From Schlesneria sp. (GTDB lineage Bacteria; Planctomycetota; Planctomycetia; Planctomycetales; Planctomycetaceae): a stretch of 16,637 nt of DNA. Where the stretch lies: contig JANXOO010001075.1 in the NCBI GenBank assembly GCA_025353525.1, positions 1 to 16,637 of the forward strand, read 5' to 3'. The notes beneath the pieces were generated by a model. The model had not been told where the DNA came from and did not search any database. It saw only the letters and a list, made by a program, of their open reading frames with translations. Positions 6,976-13,741 of this stretch are shown one piece after another (position 1 is the first letter of the stretch; the number at the start of each line of letters is the position of its first letter). Position numbers and translations under genes: made by a program.

Positions 6976-9900
6976 CCGTTATCCGCGCGTCGTCGATGGC
7001 TCCACCAGAGCCGTTTTGGCAGCATCCCGATTCCGATGATCGTCAGGTTGAAGGCTGCAAACAAGGCGAGGTAGTACAGCGTTCCTTGCTTGAATCCGTA
7101 CGAGTGCAAACCGGTTCCCAGAGCATTGACGCCCCACCATGACCAGCTGACGAAGATGTTGCCTCCGACCGCCAATGCGGCCAGCCCCCGTTCTTTGGCC
7201 ATCCCTCCCCATCGCGCGTGCAGGGCCAGAGCATTCCACAAGACAATAATCAATGCTGCATTTTCTTTCGGATCCCAACCCCAGAAACGGCCCCACGAAT
7301 CGTCGGCCCACAAGCCACCCAAGACTGTACCGACAAAACTGAAGAAGATCGAAAAGCACAGCGTGCCATAAATCATGCGATGAATGTCACGACCTTCGTC
7401 CAGGGTCATATTCGGTGTGCAAACACCCCGGATGATATAAGCGATCCCGAACAGTCCGGCGAGATAGGTCGTGGCATACCCAAGCGTGATGCAAGTGACG
7501 TGAGTGGCAAGCCAGAACTGTGTATCGAGCACTGCTTGCAGCACAGTAAAGGTATCTCCGTCTGACGCCAGGCCGCCTGCGATCTGCAGTGTCGCATAAC
7601 CCGCCACCGAAGCAACAATCGATCCGATTCCGATGCGATAGATGACTTCTGTCAACAGACCCAATATGACGCAGCCCCAACCGATGAAGACGGCCGAAGA
7701 GTAAAGGTTTGTCACCGGTGGCCGACCCGAAATCACCAGTCGCGCGGCGAGTCCTGCCGTGTGCAGTATCAGTGTCACCAACAGCATTGCGAACGCTGCG
7801 CGATTGAATCCGCGCGGCCAGGTCAGCCAGCCGATCGCACCCAAAATGAACGCGATCAGGTAAAGTCGTGACGCATGGACAAACGGCCGAACATGGTTGA
7901 AGTACGATTCGAGTCGAATGACCCAGGGGGTGAAATCCTGAGAAGGTCGACTGTCGCCCATTTTCAACAGATTGTCGACCGCCTGATTGAAGACCGCCGG
8001 TTTGTCTTCGGAATACGCTTTCAGAAGTTGTTCCCAGCCAGCCACAAGGGGATTTTCATCACCGGTTTTCGTGATCCGGTTTCTCAGGTTGATGATCCAT
8101 CCTCGCGAGAGTATATGCCATTTCTCGTCATCTGCCTGCGGCCACACAGCGAAGACCGGTTGCCCCTGGTCTTCCAGCGCTTCGGAGAATTCTGTCACCA
8201 TCTGGAACGAACGCAGTACTTCATCCTGTGTTTCGCCGCGAATCCGATGCTGCAATCCGAACGCAAATTTGAGGTTGTCGTATGTCGAGACTTTGTCACT
8301 CAGTTCGAGCACTTTTTTTCGGTAAACAGTCAGTTCCCTGTGATTTCGGGAATCTTCCCTGGCCAAATGGACCTGTTTTTCGAATTCCTTTTCATTGAAT
8401 TTGATGTCATTCCGCGAGTACCGCATTCCTTCTCGTTTTCTGACGCCAATTGTTTCCTGCAATTCCAGGTTTTCAACGCGGAAGATCTCGCGGCTATCGG
8501 CGATTTTGGCTTCGGAGATCACTTCAAGCAGCCACTCGGTCGCCGTGATTTTGGGCTTTGATTTGAACATCGATTCCAGCATGTGCTGCGCTGCTGATTT
8601 GTCTTTGATGCTTTCTTCGACTTCGAGCGGAATATGAGTTCGGCCAGATATGGTTATCAGGGCAGAAGACGCCGCCGAATCGATCGGCTTTGTACGTCCT
8701 TCGGACATGACCGGGATTTGACCGAATCGATAGAGATCATTGACCAGAAATTTGTTTTTGGGGGGGCTCGCAATCATCCCGATATAAAGAACTGCAACGC
8801 CCGACATGACGGCCGCGAAAATTGCTGACATTGGATCGAACGATTTGACGTTGCGAGGCGTTTCCAGCAAAGACCTGGAAGAACTTCCCGGTTTCATTCC
8901 CAGCTTCGCCGCCAGTTTCGCCGCACGTTCCGCACCTTCATCAGAAACGGCCGGGACATCTCCCGCGGTCAGAAATCGAACCAGCAATATCATAAAATGA
9001 GTCAACATGCCCAGACCCACGAGCATGCATCCGACGTAGGGCATCATCCATCCCGAATTGGCCACGACTGACAAAACCGTATGCTCGATCCCGGTTTCTT
9101 TCTCGCGTTCGTAGCTGCTTTGATAGAAAGTTTCATTGGCGAAACGTAGCGGATTGTTCATCCAGATCGTTTTTTCTTCGTCGACGTTTCGACTTCGGTC
9201 AACCAGATGCACGGTCGATGCATAGTTACGGGCAGTGCTGGTGCCAAGGTAATTTTCAGCGCGAACGTCTTTCAATTCGAACACGTATGGCTTGTAAATT
9301 CGTTTGGGGCGCAACGCGATCCGAAACGTTTTTCCGTCGACCTGAACGGTGTCGGTCTCGTCACTCATCGACAGAACCCAACTGGCCAGGTACGTCCCGA
9401 GTGATTTGCCGTCTGCCTTCGATTCGAGAGTGGCATACACGGCGGGAGAATCGACTTTGCTGCTGGTATCGGTTCCGGCACCCGGTTTCGATTCATCGGC
9501 CATCCAGATCAATCCGGTCCCCGAAGTCGCAAGATTTGGCTCTTTCGACGACACGGCGCGAATGCGAGCATTTTTCAAGTAGTTTCGGAATACGATGCTG
9601 AATGGAAGATCAGGATGTTCGATCGGTTTTTCGCTTTTGACCGCGTCAAGGATGACCGATTTCGGAAATGCGACGACCCGTTCTTCGTTTTTATCGGTCA
9701 AATCAGTGACCGCAAATTCAAATGTCCGGATGTCCTGCACGAAATTCGTTCGCTCGCCTTCGACAAGACTCATCTGAGTCTCCACCGCTGTCAGGGCAAC
9801 CTGCAATTCGTAGCCCATCATCAGTCCGATACCACCGTGCAACAACACGATTCCCGCCCGCTTGCCAAAGACAATCCAACATCCGCCAAGCAACGCCAGT

Positions 9901-10661
9901 GATGCGGCGGTTCCTTGCGTCAATTGCCAAAGGATTCGAAGCGACGCGTCGGAGGGTCGCGCGGCAGATCCCCTGACGAGAATCATGGCCAGTACTCCCG
10001 CCAGCAGCACTCCGATCGCCGCGAGCATACTTCGAAGAAAGAGTTGTCGGACGGACTTCTCTCCCGACCTGTCTATTGGAGTTTGTAAGAGTGTCATAAA
10101 CCCGTAACCGGCTGCGATTGCCGCGATTGCGAGCAGCCCCTGGTATCCGATCCATTGTGAGCTGTAAGGAATCCAGGGTTCGGCTTGAATCCCTTTGGAA
10201 TTTCCGCCGGAAACAATGATCAAACAGGTCGCCAGACATCCGGCGCCGATACAGACGAGTCCGGCAACAAGACGTGAACCGGTCGCTGTGGTCTTGAACC
10301 TCACCACATGGGCAGAGAGCAGATTGACGGCCAGCAGCAACCCGAGAAGTTTTCCACCCGGAAACCAGATTCCGCCGGGAACTGTGATCGGATCTTCCGG
10401 AGAGAATGACAGTGGAAAAAAGACCTGGAACGGGATCCATGCGAACCAGCAACGGAAATAAAGCGAAATGACTTCCCAGATGTCCTTGTCGACCTGAGCG
10501 AACGTCCCCGCGAGGATCAAAAAGATCGACAGGGCAAAGAGCACCACCGTCAGCTTCAGCGACGCGGCAGGTTCGAGCACTCGTTTGATGCCGTTCCACA
10601 CTGAAAAACCGGAATCATCGCGACTCACAAATTCGCCACCGTGCATTGTGCCTGTTGCCAT
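6972..10661 (-). CDS. ccsBA: CcsBA-type (ResB-CcsA fusion) cytochrome c biogenesis protein
   Basis: This is a system II cytochrome c synthase: it exports heme and attaches it to CXXCH motifs of apocytochromes outside the membrane. The 1229 residues divide into four parts. A ResB-like half has membrane segments near 35-55, 103-121, 133-152, 172-192, 210-230 and 268-285, then an extracytoplasmic domain (about 290-530) and a segment at 538-562. A further membrane segment lies at 612-630. A soluble insert covers about 640-925. The CcsA half (about 930-1215) is multi-spanning and carries the heme-binding WWD motif WGRFWGWDPKE (1123-1133). Candidate heme-ligand histidines are H1054 before the WWD motif and H1148 and H1186 (LHSYGF) after it, plus H275 (LLHGGIG) in the ResB half. 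The start is well supported by GGAGGTGA just upstream. Its stop overlaps the glcDE start. The nearest upstream gene in the same direction is the predicted lipoprotein, 128 nt away. Confidence 0.92.
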   Translation of the reverse strand: MATGTMHGGEFVSRDDSGFSVWNGIKRVLEPAASLKLTVVLFALSIFLILAGTFAQVDKDIWEVISLYFRCWFAWIPFQVFFPLSFSPEDPITVPGGIWFPGGKLLGLLLAVNLLSAHVVRFKTTATGSRLVAGLVCIGAGCLATCLIIVSGGNSKGIQAEPWIPYSSQWIGYQGLLAIAAIAAGYGFMTLLQTPIDRSGEKSVRQLFLRSMLAAIGVLLAGVLAMILVRGSAARPSDASLRILWQLTQGTAASLALLGGCWIVFGKRAGIVLLHGGIGLMMGYELQVALTAVETQMSLVEGERTNFVQDIRTFEFAVTDLTDKNEERVVAFPKSVILDAVKSEKPIEHPDLPFSIVFRNYLKNARIRAVSSKEPNLATSGTGLIWMADESKPGAGTDTSSKVDSPAVYATLESKADGKSLGTYLASWVLSMSDETDTVQVDGKTFRIALRPKRIYKPYVFELKDVRAENYLGTSTARNYASTVHLVDRSRNVDEEKTIWMNNPLRFANETFYQSSYEREKETGIEHTVLSVVANSGWMMPYVGCMLVGLGMLTHFMILLVRFLTAGDVPAVSDEGAERAAKLAAKLGMKPGSSSRSLLETPRNVKSFDPMSAIFAAVMSGVAVLYIGMIASPPKNKFLVNDLYRFGQIPVMSEGRTKPIDSAASSALITISGRTHIPLEVEESIKDKSAAQHMLESMFKSKPKITATEWLLEVISEAKIADSREIFRVENLELQETIGVRKREGMRYSRNDIKFNEKEFEKQVHLAREDSRNHRELTVYRKKVLELSDKVSTYDNLKFAFGLQHRIRGETQDEVLRSFQMVTEFSEALEDQGQPVFAVWPQADDEKWHILSRGWIINLRNRITKTGDENPLVAGWEQLLKAYSEDKPAVFNQAVDNLLKMGDSRPSQDFTPWVIRLESYFNHVRPFVHASRLYLIAFILGAIGWLTWPRGFNRAAFAMLLVTLILHTAGLAARLVISGRPPVTNLYSSAVFIGWGCVILGLLTEVIYRIGIGSIVASVAGYATLQIAGGLASDGDTFTVLQAVLDTQFWLATHVTCITLGYATTYLAGLFGIAYIIRGVCTPNMTLDEGRDIHRMIYGTLCFSIFFSFVGTVLGGLWADDSWGRFWGWDPKENAALIIVLWNALALHARWGGMAKERGLAALAVGGNIFVSWSWWGVNALGTGLHSYGFKQGTLYYLALFAAFNLTIIGIGMLPKRLWWSHRRRADNG

Positions 10662-10664
10662 CTG

Positions 10665-10672
10665 TCACCTCC
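10665..10672 (-). promoter_or_regulatory. Strong Shine-Dalgarno sequence of ccsBA
   Basis: GGAGGTGA on the - strand ends 3 nt before ATG 10661. It is an unusually complete match to the 16S rRNA 3' end, stronger than any other ribosome binding site in the window. It fixes the ccsBA start and suggests efficient initiation that the coupled glcDE and glcF would share. Confidence 0.75.
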
Positions 10673-10789
10673 CCACATTTCATTCCGGCGAAACGTCCCC
10701 CTTGAGTATCAGGGAGACTCATACATCGTAGACAACTGTTTTCAGGCCTGCTTCGTTCCTGACCAATTTCATTTCGAACAACAGGTCAC

Positions 10790-11905
10790 TTAATTCAGTT
10801 GTAAGGATTTGAGGAATGTCTCAAACCGGGATCCTTCGCGTTCAACCAACGTTGCATCGCCCGTCATCTTGACGAACCAGGACTGATCGCGATCGTCAAC
10901 GATCACTCCAAAAATCGATCGCCCGTCTGCGGACATTTTGTACAAGTCGCCTGATTGAGTGCCGACATCTACTTTCTTCGCGGTTGCGACAAGTTCGTTT
11001 TCTGTGAGGGGCCCAAGTCCCAATTGACCGCGCCAACGGTTCACATTTTCGAGTCGATTGCCGCGAGCAGGGGTCACCGTGATGGCGGCCTTTGCATCAC
11101 CGTCTGCGACCTGAAACGACACCACCGCGAACATCGCAGGAGGCCCTTCAGTCCATTCGGCAGGTTTGTTGCAGGCGGGCGGCTTCGGTTCTGAAGCGGG
11201 CTCACGCACTTCCGCTTTTGGAGCGGCTTGCGGTCGCGGACCCATTCCTGCGGGTTTTGGTTTCGGTCGCCCGATGATATTCAACCACCACGCCGCGTCA
11301 TCACCGACTGCCAGCTTTTCAGACTGACTTTCGAGATCTTCTTCTCCGATCGGAGGCAGTGATAGCTGGCCGCGCCAACGGTTGATATTCAGTACAACCT
11401 GGTCGGCAATTGTCAGATCTGGCCGAGCGGGAAACGTCGTGACCGACATCTCGAGTGAAGGTTGTTCGCTCGTCCCGGAATCGCTCTTCCCAAGCAACAA
11501 AGTGGCGTAGCGCATATCACTCGCCGGCATTTGTTTCCAGTTTTCAGGGAGTTTCCATTCGATCTTGTCGTCGCCAGTGATTCGGACCGATTTCAGGAAA
11601 TCTCGCACATCGTTTTCGCGTGCCGCGACGGCTTCAATGTTTCCCTGCAATTTGAAGAACCAGAGCGCCGTTTTTCGAGGGATCACAATTCCGATCATCC
11701 GTTCGGGTTTGGGATGAGCGCGTTGATTGCTTTCGAGAAATTCGGCCGTTTGCAACGAATCGTGTCTGGGAACCGAATACGTCGAAATCTGTTCGGCCTT
11801 CTCGCACCCGCACAAAAACAGACACGACAGACAAATCGATCCCGCGATGATGCCGGAGGTGAAAAAACTGTCGGACGATAGGGGGAAACGAGACTGATAC
11901 ACCAT
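10790..11905 (-). CDS. Predicted lipoprotein of unknown function with duplicated modules
   Basis: I do not recognise a named family. The 371-residue protein starts with a signal peptide (hydrophobic about 16-31) ending in LCGC, so C34 (or C32) is a plausible lipidated cysteine. The rest is built from repeated parts. A block ending in WFFKLQG...FLKSVRI (about 69-109) resembles the C-terminal block WFVKMTG...FLKSLQL (about 329-370). NRWRGQLSLPPIGEEDL (175-191) is repeated as NRWRGQLGLGPLTENEL (289-305). A proline/lysine-rich linker separates the halves (about 213-250). The WFFKLxG...FLxS pattern loosely recalls PsbP/DUF1795-like folds, which is weak inference. It lies 128 nt upstream of ccsBA in the same direction, so a role in the cell envelope alongside cytochrome biogenesis is possible. 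No good Shine-Dalgarno precedes ATG 11905, where two 15-nt tandem repeats sit instead. Confidence 0.8.
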   Translation of the reverse strand: MVYQSRFPLSSDSFFTSGIIAGSICLSCLFLCGCEKAEQISTYSVPRHDSLQTAEFLESNQRAHPKPERMIGIVIPRKTALWFFKLQGNIEAVAARENDVRDFLKSVRITGDDKIEWKLPENWKQMPASDMRYATLLLGKSDSGTSEQPSLEMSVTTFPARPDLTIADQVVLNINRWRGQLSLPPIGEEDLESQSEKLAVGDDAAWWLNIIGRPKPKPAGMGPRPQAAPKAEVREPASEPKPPACNKPAEWTEGPPAMFAVVSFQVADGDAKAAITVTPARGNRLENVNRWRGQLGLGPLTENELVATAKKVDVGTQSGDLYKMSADGRSIFGVIVDDRDQSWFVKMTGDATLVEREGSRFETFLKSLQLN

Positions 11906-11907
11906 GT

Positions 11908-11937
11908 GACTCTGTATTCAAAGACGCAGTATTCAAA
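11908..11937 (-). repeat. Two 15-nt tandem repeats just before the lipoprotein start
   Basis: On the - strand, TTTGAATACTGCGTC (11937-11923) is followed directly by TTTGAATACAGAGTC (11922-11908), 13 of 15 bases identical. ATG follows after 2 nt. The repeats replace the position where a ribosome binding site would be expected. They could be an operator or simply a local duplication. Confidence 0.6.
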
Positions 11938-12041
11938 AAACAAACGAATCAAAAAAAACGGGGGCGTGGAGCAAACGGAATCTGACCAACGCAGGATCGG
12001 GTCGGCGGGCAGCAAGGCGGGACAATTCAGCAGTTGAAAAG

Positions 12042-12047
12042 ATTATA
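12042..12047 (-). promoter_or_regulatory. Candidate -10 element for the lipoprotein/ccsBA block
   Basis: A perfect TATAAT lies on the - strand about 137 nt upstream of the lipoprotein ATG. No convincing -35 hexamer is seen at 16-18 nt spacing (the closest is TGCTTT). It is the best promoter-like sequence in the divergent gap, but a single hexamer can occur by chance. Confidence 0.35.
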
Positions 12048-12109
12048 GCCACGATCAGAGCCGAAAGCACCAGGGGCGGATTCTGATTCTGTCGATATTC
12101 AGAAGAATT

Positions 12110-12357
12110 GAATCACGAAAACACGAAAGGATGAAAACACGAAAAAGAGCCGGACAACGGCATTTAGTGATCGGCCTGGACGTGTGCGTTCGTCACGGTT
12201 CTGCACCGACATGTAATCCCGATCCGTGTTTCATCGGTGGCCAGAATCATCCTTTCATGAATTCGTCTGTTATGGTCCTGCTAAAGTTCAACGTGTTCTC
12301 AGTCCGCTTGTGACCGACTCTTTTTCGTATTTTCTTCCTTTCATGGTTTCGTGATTC
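12110..12357. repeat. MITE-like element with 42-nt inverted arms made of 8-nt units
   Basis: The arms 12110-12151 and 12316-12357 are inverted copies, 37 of 42 bases matching, around a 164-nt centre. Each arm holds four 8-nt units of the type CACGAAAA (left arm: CACGAAAA, CACGAAAG, GATGAAAA, CACGAAAA) followed by AGAG. A 60-codon + strand ORF (12131-12313) starts inside the left arm and looks accidental. The element sits between divergent genes, so it is not needed as a terminator for either. CACGAAA-type repeats recur between genes in many bacteria, as I recall, but I cannot check copy number here. Confidence 0.7.
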
Positions 12358-12760
12358 GACTTATTTGAAAACCGCAAGAATCAGAAACTGCCCAGCACCA
12401 GCCACGTCCGAACAATCATTCCAGGGGACAACCTCTCGTTCTACGATCGCTCAGTTTATCACGATGCCGAAACATTTCGCCGCAACTCATTTGCCAACAA
12501 TAGGTTAAGAATAAACGGAGTCGCCACATGAATTCAAAAAAGACAAATGCCCCGCGACCACAAATGGCCTCCTGAAAAGTCCAGCCAAAGGGATCTTCCG
12601 GAACCAGCGTTACATTCCGCGAGATTGCCACAGGCCACCTGTTCAAACACTTGCGGAAAGAATTCGCCGTGACGGTTGGACGACACTGAAGCCCGGTCGC
12701 CGTGTATCCGAATCAAAAGAAGAGACTATTCTCGTAGAGCGATTTTCCACGGAGGAGCGA
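12358..12760. other. Intergenic stretch with a possible 15-codon leader ORF
   Basis: About 400 nt without an assignable gene. The only coding hint is a + strand ORF at 12528-12575 (MNSKKTNAPRPQMAS then TGA), preceded by GGAG at 8 nt spacing. The same frame stays open after that TGA for about 32 more codons. An overlapping frame starts at ATG 12547. None shows a recognisable motif. The 3' end carries the GGAGGAG ribosome binding site of the next gene (12751-12757). No clear promoter or terminator is visible. Confidence 0.4.
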
Positions 12761-12973
12761 ATGTTTGATCTTTTGAAAACTGCAAACGACGACCAGATGG
12801 CATTCGGGATTTGCATCCTGGCACTCGCTGGCATCGCTTTGTTCCTTTTTGCGAGCTTCCATCTTGGTCCTGCAGGACAGAAAATCAGGGCGAAAGAACG
12901 AAAAAAATTCGAATTCGAAAGAATTCCACACAGGTCGACAGAATCAGATCGACATCAGGAACGTGCGGCCTAG
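12761..12973 (+). CDS. Small single-pass membrane protein, unknown function
   Basis: The 70-residue product has one hydrophobic segment (about 14-33) followed by a strongly basic stretch (KIRAKERKK, about 41-49) and a polar tail. This suggests an N-out, C-in single-pass protein by the positive-inside rule. GGAGGAG lies 3 nt before ATG 12761 (5 nt if the GGAGG core is counted), a good ribosome binding site, and is the main reason to believe this gene. It is followed 95 nt later by the exported 173-residue protein on the same strand. No family is recognised, and a chance ORF is possible. Confidence 0.6.
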   Translation: MFDLLKTANDDQMAFGICILALAGIALFLFASFHLGPAGQKIRAKERKKFEFERIPHRSTESDRHQERAA

Positions 12974-13068
12974 AATGGTGACTGGTTCCGCCACGCAGAA
13001 TTGACGGCACAAGTTGACCGACGCCGTTTGTCCGCTAATACCAGTACCGGGATGTCGGGAGCGATCTT

Positions 13069-13590
13069 ATGCGAAACATCACACGCGTTTTCACGGCGAT
13101 TTGCCTCGTTGCAATCGGCTATTTCATGGGAAATTCCCGAGTGTTCCAGGTCGCACATGCGGAACCCGCCGAAGTCGCGGCTTCGGACGATGCGATCAAG
13201 AGAATCGTCGAAGCGCACGAGGCATTGAAGAAGGCCGTCAGTCAGTTAAAGCTCGAATCGCACTACGAATCTGTGACAAAAGCGGTCAATCCCTACGCGG
13301 TACTGGTGGGCGGGATCAACGCCAAAGAGGATCTGGAGGGCGGTCATGGAGTCGACCCGGACACGTTTGCGGCGCTCAATGTTGCCGTTTACCAGTTGAA
13401 AAAGAATAATATCAAGGACGAACAACTGGCAGATTGGGTTGATACCAATTTACTGGGATATGATAGCAACGGCCACGTGACCTATCGTAACAAGGTCGTC
13501 AGGATCTATTCGATCTCGCGATTGCGGCAACTGAACGCTCAGCGAATGGTTGTGTTGGGAGAGACGAAAGAGTTGAAATCTCGCAAATAA
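13069..13590 (+). CDS. Exported protein of unknown function, 173 residues
   Basis: An N-terminal hydrophobic segment (about 5-20) and the site AHA|EP after residue 31 suggest a Sec signal peptide, or an uncleaved membrane anchor. The mature part has a helical, charged region (about 40-65), a conserved-looking block NPYAVLVGGINAKEDL (74-89) and GVDPDTFAAL (94-103), and a C-terminal basic region with VRIYSISRLRQL (144-155). I do not recognise the family and see no catalytic motif. GGGAG lies 7 nt before ATG 13069. It lies between the small membrane protein and the VWA protein, both predicted to be membrane-bound or exported, so a shared envelope function is plausible. Confidence 0.8.
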   Translation: MRNITRVFTAICLVAIGYFMGNSRVFQVAHAEPAEVAASDDAIKRIVEAHEALKKAVSQLKLESHYESVTKAVNPYAVLVGGINAKEDLEGGHGVDPDTFAALNVAVYQLKKNNIKDEQLADWVDTNLLGYDSNGHVTYRNKVVRIYSISRLRQLNAQRMVVLGETKELKSRK

Positions 13591-13729
13591 GTTCCAGGGA
13601 AAATCATCGGCTCGATCAGGAATTTGTTTCCTTCGGGACCAGCGACACGATAGAATATGTGCACCCCATTCGCGCGAATCGCGCCCTGCTCGAGATCTCC
13701 GATTCAGGTGCTCGACGTTCACCAGAAGC

Positions 13730-13734
13730 GAGGA
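13730..13734 (+). promoter_or_regulatory. Ribosome binding site deciding the VWA protein start
   Basis: GAGGA ends 7 nt before ATG 13742 and only 1 nt before ATG 13736. Normal spacing therefore favours 13742, which removes two residues from the longer reading. Confidence 0.55.
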
Positions 13735-13741
13735 AATGACA

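Noticed and set aside
7875..8561. 228-codon + strand ORF
   Set aside because: Antisense to the soluble insert of ccsBA; no ribosome binding site or domain, and the sense frame continues without interruption.
10673..10789. Promoter directly upstream of ccsBA
   Set aside because: TTGTCT and GATACT can be paired only at 19-nt spacing with a poor -10, so ccsBA may be transcribed from further upstream with the lipoprotein gene.
12111..12150. CRISPR-like short periodic repeat
   Set aside because: The 8-nt units are contiguous with no spacers and recur only as an inverted copy at 12316-12357; no cas genes are present.
12131..12313. 60-codon + strand ORF
   Set aside because: It starts inside the left arm of the inverted-repeat element and lies within that element; no ribosome binding site or motif.
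12416..12646. 76-codon - strand ORF in the divergent gap
   Set aside because: No Shine-Dalgarno, odd Trp/Phe/Arg-rich composition and no recognisable motif.
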